Below, one piece after another: positions 8,770-16,332 of a stretch of DNA of 64,000 nucleotides. The position numbers were made by a program, and so were the translations under genes. Every line of letters begins with the position of its first letter. Positions within the stretch are counted from its first letter, which is position 1. Where the stretch lies: positions 25,199 to 89,198 of the forward strand of contig CAKSVQ010000002.1 of assembly GCA_934504065.1 (NCBI GenBank), given 5' to 3'. The notes beneath the pieces are model-generated. The model did not search any database and had not been told where the DNA came from. It saw nothing but the letters and a program-made list of their open reading frames with translations. This DNA comes from an uncultured Dysosmobacter sp. (GTDB lineage: Bacteria > Bacillota > Clostridia > Oscillospirales > Oscillospiraceae).

Positions 8770-9259
8770 TCATCTCACCAGCCTTTCCGGGAATTTTGTT
8801 CTGGACGGCCTGCATCAGGCTCTCCAGAGAAACGCAGCCAGTCGCCTTTGCCAAAGCGCCCAGCATGGCAACGTTGGGGGGGACCTCGCCCAGCATTTCG
8901 TGGGTGATCTTGTCCGCGTCGATGCACACGACCTTTTCAAAGCTTTCCTCATAGCAGGGGGCCGTGGCGTTCACCACCAGCGTGGAGCCGGGGCGGACGC
9001 CCTCGGTGATGTCGATGCCGAGGTCGGAAAGGCTGGTGTCGAAGCAGATGACGCAGTTGGGGCGGTAGACATAGGCCTTCACATCAATGGGGCCGTCGGC
9101 GATGCGGGCGTAGGTATAGACCGGAGCGCCCTTACGCTCCTGACCGTAGGAAGGGATGGCCTGTCCGAATTTCCCCTCCAGAATGGCGGCGTTGATCAGG
9201 ATCTTGGCTGCGGTAACAGCGCCCTGACCGCCGCGGGAATAGAATTTGAATTCCCACAT
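8732..9259 (-). CDS. porC: 2-oxoacid:ferredoxin oxidoreductase, gamma subunit
   Basis: 175 residues of the PorC family: MWEFKFYSRGGQGAVTAAKIL at the start and IPSYGQERKGAPVYTYARI are diagnostic. First gene of the porCDAB operon. The start follows AGGAGG. A small dyad TTACA-GGAT-TGTAA lies just upstream of the ribosome-binding site (about 9276-9289) and could bind a regulator such as the neighbouring Lrp protein; this is inference. Confidence 0.92.
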   Translation of the reverse strand: MWEFKFYSRGGQGAVTAAKILINAAILEGKFGQAIPSYGQERKGAPVYTYARIADGPIDVKAYVYRPNCVICFDTSLSDLGIDITEGVRPGSTLVVNATAPCYEESFEKVVCIDADKITHEMLGEVPPNVAMLGALAKATGCVSLESLMQAVQNKIPGKAGEMNAKTCAAAYENA

Positions 9260-9303
9260 AGAGAAATGAACCTCCTTACAGGATTGTAAAGTTTTGAGCC
9301 TAA

Positions 9304-9377
9304 AAAGCCTCGCAGAGTTTCGCGTCTGTATACGCGGAGCGAAGCCCTTTCAAAAAAGTGGCGCAGCCACTTTTTTG
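9304..9377. repeat. Intergenic repeat element, copy 2, ending in a terminator
   Basis: Starts with the same 19-mer as the element at 6147 and continues with the related GCGGAGCGAAGCCCTTTC. It ends in the hairpin CAAAAAAGTGGC-GCA-GCCACTTTTTTG (9351-9377). The hairpin has A/T runs on both sides and lies 8 bases after the Lrp gene stop, so it also works as an intrinsic terminator. Confidence 0.7.
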
Positions 9378-9385
9378 ACGCAAAG

Positions 9386-9847
9386 TTATTCTTGATAGCG
9401 CGCCAGATAGGAGTTGGTCTTGAACTGGCGGATCAGCAGACTGGACTGGATGCTCTTCACGCCGTCGATGCAGTAAATGTGCTCGGCCAGATACTGGGAC
9501 AGCTGGTTGACATCGTCGATGTAGGCGTGGACGTGCAGCCCGGTGATCCCGGTGTGCTGGGACACGATGGCGATCTCCTTTTGTGCCACCAGCTTCTGGG
9601 CCACTGCCTCCAGCTTCTGGGGCTCCACCTCAATGTCCATCATCACCGAGGCCATCTTGCGGTAGGCCTTGGCGTCGATCACCACGGTGAAGCCGCGGAT
9701 GATGCCGTCCTTTTTCATGGCGTTGATCCGGTCGCGGACGGCCACCCGGGAGAGGTGGACCTGCTCGGCAACGTCGGAATAAGAGCATCTGCCGTCGTTT
9801 TTGAGAAACTCCAGAATCGCAAAATCGGTGTCATCCATCTGATACAT
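9386..9847 (-). CDS. Lrp/AsnC family transcriptional regulator
   Basis: 153 residues: an N-terminal winged HTH (about residues 4-60, DDTDFAILEFLKNDGRCSYS... LSRVAVRDRINAMKKDGII) and a C-terminal RAM/AsnC ligand-binding domain. Such proteins form octamers and sense amino acids or related acids. ATG 9847 is chosen; a GTG immediately before it is an alternative, both served by GGAGG. It lies between porC and the carboxylate symporter gene on the same strand, so it probably controls one or both. Confidence 0.9.
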   Translation of the reverse strand: MYQMDDTDFAILEFLKNDGRCSYSDVAEQVHLSRVAVRDRINAMKKDGIIRGFTVVIDAKAYRKMASVMMDIEVEPQKLEAVAQKLVAQKEIAIVSQHTGITGLHVHAYIDDVNQLSQYLAEHIYCIDGVKSIQSSLLIRQFKTNSYLARYQE

Positions 9848-9923
9848 CACAAAATACCTCCGTCAGGAAAGTTTGATCGATTTTCCCAAATGCACGCCAC
9901 CGGAGCGATGCCGGAGCGGCAGC

Positions 9924-11345
9924 TCAGCCCAGCAGGCCGATGCCGCTGACCACGGCCGTCCAGACCGCGTTCACCACTACATAGCCCAGCGTAATGACAA
10001 CGCCTGTGCCCATCATGTCCTTGATCTTCCAGTACCCGCCAGAGAAGGTGGTGTAGCAGGTGGGGTCAATGGGCACGAGCAGCAGCATGCTGGTGGACAT
10101 GCACACGGGCAGGCACACCGTGATGGGGTTGAGGCCCAGATCCAGCGCCAGCGCGCCGACCACCGGCAGGCACAGTCCCGCAAGAGACACGCCCTGCGGC
10201 ATGGGGTAATGGCCCACCATCATCATGATGTTGATGACGAGGAGCAGGAACAGCATTCCCATCCCCGCCACCTTTGTGAGGAACAGGTCCGCCAGAATGC
10301 CGCTGAGCCACTGGCCCGTCCCCAGATTGGAGACCACGGTGGCAAGCGCCGTGGCGGCGCCGCAGATCAGCACGGCGGACCAGTCGAGCCGGCCATTGAG
10401 CTCCTTCCAGTCCACCATGTCCATGCCCGGCAGGGACATGACGAAGATCCCGGCCCACGCGGTCATGTACATGTCGATGCCTGTGCGCTTGGGAATAAAC
10501 CACATGACTACCATAATGCAGAAAACGACGGTAAATTTCAACTCATCGCCCCGCAGCGGGCCAATATTTTTCCGGTCCTCCTTCAAAGAGTCCAGACCCT
10601 TGACCACGTCGATTTCCGGCTTGAACACCACGCACAGGAACAGCCACGCAAGCACCGTGCTGACGATGGCCACGGGAACGCCCACCATGGACCACTGGGC
10701 AAAGCTGACCTCCACGCCGCAGATGCTCTTGAGCAGGGACATGGTCACAGCGTTCATGCCGCTGCCCGCGGGGGTGCCGATGCCGCCCAGCGCCGCGCCG
10801 ATGGGGATGCCCAGCATCAGCGCCTTGCCGTATTTGGACTTGCCGGGCTCGCAGTCGTTCTTTTCCAGCAGCGGCGCGCAGATGCCGAAGAAAATGAGCG
10901 CCGTGGGGATGTCGGCCAGAAACATGGAGGTCACGCAGGTGCCCAGCATCACGCTCAGCAGCACGGCCTTGGCCCTGTTGCCGAACATGGGCAGCACGTA
11001 CAGGGAAATGCGCTTGCCCAGACCCACCTTGGAGAAGATCTGGCCGATGATCATGGCCGCCAGCAGGAAGAACACGCCCGTTCCGGAGAACCCGGCGAGG
11101 ATGGTGCCCTCCGCCTCAAAGCCGACCCATGCGCCGAAGAATAGAGCGAAAATGGAGGTCACTGCCATGGGGACTGCTTCCGTCAGCCACAGCAGCACTG
11201 TTACAAACAGAACCAGGAAACCGTCCCACCCCGCCTGATCCAGGCCGGAGGGAATGAAATTGTGGAGAATCGCGAAGCCGCCAAAAATCAAAATGAGGTA
11301 AATGACACGCCGCATTTTGTCCTTGCCAAACGTTTTGTCTGCCAT
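9924..11345 (-). CDS. DASS family anion (di/tricarboxylate) symporter
   Basis: 473-residue inner-membrane protein with about a dozen hydrophobic segments of the SLC13/DASS type. GTPAGSGMNAVTMSLL resembles the first SNT-type substrate hairpin, and the C-terminal half holds VPIDPTCYTTFSGGYWK. The start MADKTFGKDKMRRV is preceded by AAAGGAGA; the frame stays open upstream but without a start signal. It is probably sodium-coupled uptake of a carboxylate feeding the adjacent CoA-transferase, Por and UbiD enzymes. The specific anion is unknown. Confidence 0.85.
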   Translation of the reverse strand: MADKTFGKDKMRRVIYLILIFGGFAILHNFIPSGLDQAGWDGFLVLFVTVLLWLTEAVPMAVTSIFALFFGAWVGFEAEGTILAGFSGTGVFFLLAAMIIGQIFSKVGLGKRISLYVLPMFGNRAKAVLLSVMLGTCVTSMFLADIPTALIFFGICAPLLEKNDCEPGKSKYGKALMLGIPIGAALGGIGTPAGSGMNAVTMSLLKSICGVEVSFAQWSMVGVPVAIVSTVLAWLFLCVVFKPEIDVVKGLDSLKEDRKNIGPLRGDELKFTVVFCIMVVMWFIPKRTGIDMYMTAWAGIFVMSLPGMDMVDWKELNGRLDWSAVLICGAATALATVVSNLGTGQWLSGILADLFLTKVAGMGMLFLLLVINIMMMVGHYPMPQGVSLAGLCLPVVGALALDLGLNPITVCLPVCMSTSMLLLVPIDPTCYTTFSGGYWKIKDMMGTGVVITLGYVVVNAVWTAVVSGIGLLG

Positions 11346-11798
11346 TTGGAAGATCTCCTTTCCCTTTTCTCCTGACAGGGCTCCGGCAAAGAGCCCTGTC
11401 GGTTTTCTTCCCGGCGGGTGCGCAGCCGCCGGAAGCTTCGGAACCTGCGGGAGTGGCCCGCGGCACTGCAATGTTTGCTCCGTGAAATAACCATACCATA
11501 ACGGAAGATTTCTTTGTGTTCCCGATTCGGCCGAAAGCCTTTCAAAATGGATTTCCCGTCGTTTTTTCTGTTCTTTACGATTTTCAGGGACCAGTTTTGA
11601 CGTATAACACAAAAAAGCGACAGTGTAAAGAGCACTAAGCCGTGTTTTTGCCGAAATCCGCTGAAAGCAAAATGGAAACCCATCCGCCCCACTGCTTCCA
11701 AAACGAAAGAGGGCCTGTAAAAAGAGCGGAGCCGCACTCATTTGAGTGCGGCTCCGCTCGCTCTGCCGTAAAAATGGCTTTGCCACGTTTGCAATTCC
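11346..11798 (-). promoter_or_regulatory. Gene-free stretch with DASS leader, hairpin and possible promoter
   Basis: No coding sequence is recognised in these 453 bases. A 10-bp hairpin GACAGGGCTC/GAGCCCTGTC (11374-11400) lies just before the DASS ribosome-binding site and could modulate its translation. A possible minus-strand promoter is TTTACA (11624-11629), 17-nt spacer, TATACG (11601-11606), giving a leader of roughly 250 nt. Confidence 0.4.
11724..11759 (-). terminator. Intrinsic terminator of the SLH fragment gene
   Basis: Perfect 17-bp inverted repeat GAGCGGAGCCGCACTCA / TGAGTGCGGCTCCGCTC followed on the minus strand by CTTTTTA. It lies 39 bases downstream of the SLH fragment stop. 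Confidence 0.85.
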
Positions 11799-13052
11799 TT
11801 ATTTTTGATAGCTGCGGCGCAGGAACGTGGCGATCTGTGCCCGGGTGCAGGTGGCGTTGGGGCTGAATTTGTCGTCTCCGGTCCCGGTGGTGATGCCCTG
11901 CTGCACCGCCCACGCCACGGCCTGCGCGTAATAGTTGTTCGCCGCGACATCGGTAAAGCGGAGGGTGATCTGGGTCTGGGGCGACCCGGCCGCACGCCAC
12001 AGCATGGCCACCATCTGCGCGCGGGTGATGGTGCCGTTGGGATTCGTGCCGTCAGAGATGCCGTGGAGCTTGGACCATGCCTGCGCCTTTTCGTACCAGG
12101 TCGCGCCGCCCGTAAGGTCAGCGCCGTCCTTCCGTGCAAGGATCGTCCAGAGCTGCACGCGGGTGGTGGAGGCATTGGGCGCAAACAGCGTGTCGCTGAT
12201 GCCGTTCACCAGTCCCCGGGCGCTGACAAAGTCGATGGAGTCCTTTGCCCAGTGGTCTCTGGTGTCGATGAAGTCCTTGGCGTTGTCGATGATCTTGACG
12301 GTCGTGCTGCCGCTGACGGTAAGCCGGATGCCGTCCTCGGTGGGAACGGAGTCCTTCACGATCTCCTCGGTGCCGTCCTCATGGACGATGACCGCCACCG
12401 TGCCGGAGCTGACATCCCTGACCGGGATCTCCACCGTCGTCTCACCTGCGTTTCTCGGCAGGTCGATCTTGACGGTGGGGGCGGAGTTGGGGTTCTTGCC
12501 CGCCTTGACCTCGGTGGGGACCTTGACGGCCTCGCCGGAGTTCTTCGCGTCCTCAATGGCCTTGTCGCTGATCTTGGCGTCGGCCTCGGTTTTGCCGTTT
12601 TCGTCGGTCTTCACCGTGCCGCTGGAGCCGTTGGCCGTGGTGCTCTCCGTCACAGAGCTGCCGTCCGCCTTCGTTTCAGTTTTAGAGGTGGAGCCGTCGG
12701 GGTTGGTGGTGGTCTCGGTCTTCGCGGCGCCGGAGCCGGAGGAGGAGCCGCCGCCACCGCCGGAGGACGGGCGGGTGGTGACCGTCAGCGTGCCGCCCAC
12801 ATAGGTGACGATGTAGTTGTCGTTTGCCAGCGTGCCGCTGATGTGGATGGCCGTAGTGCCCGCCTTGGTCATGTCAGGCGTGGCGCCATATGCAGCTCGC
12901 TTACCCGCGGACATTATTTTCAGACTGTTTTCAACAGTCTTAGACAAGGGCGCACCCTTGTCAAAAGCCTTTCGACACGATGCTGGTTTTATTATACAGG
13001 GCCGCTCAAAAAATGTAAATCGTACCAAAGTATGAGACGCGGGGATTTCCAT
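11799..13052 (-). pseudogene. SLH-anchored surface protein, 5'-truncated remnant
   Basis: The open frame encodes 417 residues but lacks a signal peptide and any ribosome-binding site at its first codons. Homology-like sequence begins only near residue 53 with the end of an MBG-type Ig-like domain (YGATPDMTK...NDNYIVTYVGGTLTVT). A Ser/Gly linker, a charged beta-rich segment and three C-terminal SLH motifs follow (e.g. DTRDHWAKDSIDFVSARGLV, FTDVAANNYYAQAVAWAVQQ). SLH motifs bind secondary cell-wall polymer, but without a signal this product would not be exported. I read it as the C-terminal remains of a larger adhesin. An internal start at 12914 is possible. Confidence 0.7.
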
Positions 13053-13247
13053 GGAAAAACTTTGCCTGTGCAGGCGGCAAAAGTCCGCCGTGCCCAGCTT
13101 GCGGGAAGGTCCTCGCCTGCGCGGTCAATGGCTCCGTTTCATATCTGCTCATTCGTTTTAACGGGATGGAGCGGACTGCCCTGTTTTGCGGACGGGCAGG
13201 TATATGCATCCATACAAACAGGATGCTGGAATAATTTGCATAAAGTC
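13053..13247. other. Gene-free stretch
   Basis: No coding sequence or recognised element is visible between the SLH remnant and the riboswitch promoter. Confidence 0.4.
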
Positions 13248-13276
13248 TTGCAAAGCGGGCGGGCGGCAGGTATAAT
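13248..13276 (+). promoter_or_regulatory. Predicted sigma-A promoter of the riboswitch operon
   Basis: -35 TTGCAA (13248-13253), 17-nt spacer, perfect -10 TATAAT (13271-13276). Expected transcription start near 13283, about 30 nt before the riboswitch P1 stem. Confidence 0.75.
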
Positions 13277-13311
13277 AAACGTGAATTTTGGCGCAGGCCC
13301 GGTTTTCCTGG

Positions 13312-13394
13312 AAAACAATATTTGGCAAGTCAGTCGAAAGTCTGAGACGCAAAGCTAAAGGGCCTGTAAAATGGCAGCCAGCTGCACTTGTTTT
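13312..13394 (+). promoter_or_regulatory. Cyclic di-GMP-I (GEMM-I) riboswitch
   Basis: Contains the GEMM-I core in order: GGCAA, a hairpin CAGTCGAAAGTCTG closed by a GAAA tetraloop, the hallmark GACGCAAAGC, AAAGGGCC, and the second hairpin GGCAGCCAGCTGC. A P1 stem closes it: AAAACAA (13312-13318) with TTGTTTT (13388-13394). It lies downstream of a good promoter and upstream of a terminator-like hairpin. It would control the two-component operon beginning at 13471. The class call rests on consensus recognition; on/off polarity is not determined. Confidence 0.87.
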
Positions 13395-13398
13395 GGAC

Positions 13399-13430
13399 GC
13401 ATTGCCTGATATGGCAATGCGCTTTTCTTT
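13399..13430 (+). terminator. Terminator-like expression platform of the riboswitch
   Basis: Hairpin GCATTGCC (13399-13406) / GGCAATGC (13413-13420) followed by GCTTTTCTTT, five bases after the riboswitch P1 stem. Confidence 0.65.
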
Positions 13431-13470
13431 GCCCGGGTGGCTGGCGTTTATCAATTTAAGTAGGGTGGAA

Positions 13471-15453
13471 ATGGATATGCAGAGTGTGCAGCTTGCGGCA
13501 AGCGAGGTATGGGTCACGCTGATCTTCGGCGTGATCATGTACCTGTTCCGGGGGGGAACTGAAACAGAAAAGGGTAACGAAAGTCTTGATGATCGTCTGC
13601 ATCACCCGGCTTTTGAGCGACGCGGTATCGTGGGCGTTCGACGGTGTTTCCGGCCTGTTCTGGGGAATGCTCACCCGGTGCAGCAATTACGTGACCTTTG
13701 TTTCCAACGATCTGGTGTCGGTTGCCTTTTCCGTGTTTTTGTGGCAGCTTGTGAAAAACGATGACGAGGAGCCCAGCGTCATTTTAAAAGCCTATTGGGG
13801 CATCGAGGTGGTGGCGGTCACCGCGCTGACGCTGAACCTGCACTTGATGGTTCTATTCCTTTGACAGCGGCAACGGATACAGCAGAGGGGACTATTATTG
13901 CCTGGCGCATATCGCCCCCATCGCCGCGCTGGCGGCGGAAATGGAAAAGGACGAAGAGCTGCGCCAGCAGCAGGAGCAGCTTGCCCTTGCCCTCTCTGCC
14001 GCGCAGCAGGCGAACAAGGCAAAGACCATGTTCCTCAACAGCATGTCCCACGACATCCGCACCCCCATGAACGCCATCGTCGGCTTCACCGCCCTTGCCC
14101 AGACCCATATGGACAGCCCCGAGCAGGTGCAGGATTATCTCACGAAGATCAGCACCTCCAGCACCCATCTGCTCAGCCTCATCAACGACATTCTGGACAT
14201 GAGCCGCATTGGAAGCGGCAGCGTGAAGCTGGATGAAAAGCCCGTGCACCTGCCGGACCTGCTGCACGACCTGCGGACCATGATCCATGGAATGATCAAC
14301 GCCAAGCAGCTGAATCTCTATATCGACATGCAGGACGTAGCACGAGGATGTCATCACGGACAAGCTGCGGTTGAACCAAATTCTTATCAATATTGTGGGC
14401 AATGCCATCAAGTTCACGCCCGTCGGCGGGGACATTATCATCCACCTTGTGGAAAAGCCCTGCAAGACAGGCGGATACACCACCTACGAATTTTCCATTA
14501 AGGATACGGGCATCGGAATGTCTTCGGAATTCCTGGGCCATGTGTTCAATACCTTTGCCCGGGAGCAGTCCTCCACCGTCAGCGGCATTCAGGGCACCGG
14601 ACTTGGCATGGCGATCACAAAGAACATCGAGGAGATGATGGGCGGCGTCATCGAGGTGGAGAGCGAGGAGGGCAAGGGTTCCAAATTCACGGTCACGCTG
14701 ACGCTGCGCCTTGCCGACCGTCCCATCCGATATGAGCCCATCGCCGAGCTGCAGGGTGCAAGGGCGCTTGAGGTGGACGACGATATTGAGACCTGCCGCA
14801 GCGTCTGCAAGATGCTCCGCAGGATCGATATGCAGCCCGACTGGACCGTGACGGGGAGGGAGGCCGTCCTCCGCGCGCAGGATGCCGCCGAGCTGAACGA
14901 CGAATACAAGGTCTACATCGTGGATTATCTCATGCCGGACATGAACGGCATTGAGACCATCCGCCGCATTCGCCGGGTGATCCGCAGCGACGTGCCGATC
15001 ATCGTGCTGACAAAGCCCGTCCGGACAGAAGAACCGGAAGTGAAAGAGGAATCGTATGACTACCACGGCAAACACGTCCTTCTGGTGGAGGACAACGCGC
15101 TGAACCGGGAGCTGGCCTCGGCGATCCTTGGGGAAGCGGGTATGGAGATCGACTGCGCCGAGGACGGCATCGAGGCGGTCAACCGGATCAACGACGCCCC
15201 GGAGGATACCTACGATCTGGTGCTGATGGATATTCAGATGCCGCGGATGGACGGCTATACGGCGACAAGGGAGATCCGCACCCTGCCCAACAACCGGAAG
15301 GCCAACATCCCCATCGTGGCCATGACGGCCAACGCCTTTGAGGAGGACCGCCGAAAAGCCTTTGAGTGCGGCATGAACGGGCACATCGTCAAGCCGATCG
15401 ATATGAAAACGATCGCAAGCGTGCTGAATCAGGTTTTTAAGGAAGCAAAGTAA
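13471..15453 (+). pseudogene. Hybrid sensor histidine kinase, multiply frameshifted and deleted
   Basis: Remains of a membrane hybrid kinase spread over three frames. Residues MDMQSVQLAASEVWVTLIF start at 13471. The frame breaks at a run of seven G (13550-13556), continues as ELKQKRVTKVL...LLSDAVSWAFDG, and breaks again near 13853. After a missing membrane stretch near 13905 comes the HisKA domain (MSHDIRTPMNAIVGF). A third break near 14340 leads into the HATPase domain (GTGLGMAITKN) and two receiver domains. The first receiver has lost its end (IIVLTKPV joins KHVLLVEDN); the second is complete (LMDIQMPRMDG). The open 3' part (14371-15453) might still be translated but lacks the phospho-acceptor His. 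It is first in the riboswitch operon. Confidence 0.85.
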
Positions 15454-15501
15454 ATTGGGGAGGATGCATTTTCCCACTGGATCAATTTGGAGTGTTTACC
15501 T

Positions 15502-16332
15502 ATGCAACGAAAGAAACGACTCTGGAAAAAACAACTTGCGCGGTTGAGCGCGGCCTGCCTGCTGGCCTGCCTGCTGACAGGCTGCATGGCCCCGGCGGCG
15601 GAGGAGACCGCTCCGGACGAAGACCTCACGGCGGTCACCGTCGGCTGCGACGATTATACGCCGTTCAGTTATGTGGACGCGGACGGCAACATGACGGGCA
15701 TTGACGTGGAGCTGGCGCGGGAGGCGTTCCAGCGGATGGGTTACCGGGCGGAATGCACCATCATCAACTGGGAGGAAAAGAAGGACCTGCTGAAAGACGG
15801 CGCCATTGACTGCGTGTGGAGCAGCTTCACCATGGACGGCAGGGAAGAGGAGTATCAGTGGGCCGGGCCCTATATGAAAAGCCATCAGGTCGTCGCGGTG
15901 GAGGTGGACAGCGATATAAAGACCTTGCAGGACCTGCAAGGCAAGGTCGTCGCCGTCCAGTCCACGACCAAGCCGGAGGACATCATCAAAAGTCACGACG
16001 GAACCCTGCCGGAGCTGCGGGAGGTGCTTTCCGTGCAGAAGCGGGACCTGATCTTCCTGCTGCTCAGCAAGGGCTATGTGGATGCCATCGCGGCCCATGA
16101 CACGGCCATTGAGAAATTCATGTCGGAATGCGGTCTGGAATTCCGCATTCTGGACGAGCCGCTTCTGACCGTTGGGCTGGGCGTGGCCTTTGACAAAAAC
16201 GACCCCCGAAGACTGAATGAGCAGCTGAATGCAGCCCTCCGGGAAATGTATGCCGACGGCACGACGGAGGAGATCATCGGGCGCTATTTCCCGGACACGG
16301 ACAGGTATCTGGAGGGACTCTATGAAGCTTGA
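15502..16332 (+). CDS. Family 3 extracellular solute-binding lipoprotein
   Basis: 276 residues with a lipoprotein signal: basic start, hydrophobic core and lipobox LLTGC (Cys28), so it is anchored outside the membrane. The mature part is an amino-acid-type periplasmic-binding fold (LTAVTVGCDDYTPFSYVDADG...GIDVELAREAF). ATG 15502 has GGAGTG eight bases upstream. No permease or ATPase gene is adjacent. It overlaps the next gene, a hybrid kinase, by 11 bases, so it is more likely a sensory ligand receptor for that kinase than a transport component. Confidence 0.85.
   Translation: MQRKKRLWKKQLARLSAACLLACLLTGCMAPAAEETAPDEDLTAVTVGCDDYTPFSYVDADGNMTGIDVELAREAFQRMGYRAECTIINWEEKKDLLKDGAIDCVWSSFTMDGREEEYQWAGPYMKSHQVVAVEVDSDIKTLQDLQGKVVAVQSTTKPEDIIKSHDGTLPELREVLSVQKRDLIFLLLSKGYVDAIAAHDTAIEKFMSECGLEFRILDEPLLTVGLGVAFDKNDPRRLNEQLNAALREMYADGTTEEIIGRYFPDTDRYLEGLYEA

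Noticed and set aside
11805-13358. 517-codon plus-strand frame spanning the SLH remnant and the riboswitch
   Set aside because: Covers an antisense SLH gene, a promoter and a structured RNA; no coding motif.
14371-15453. Separate functional response-regulator/ATPase gene
   Set aside because: It is the 3' part of the frameshifted kinase; it starts mid-domain with no ribosome-binding site and its first receiver domain is incomplete.
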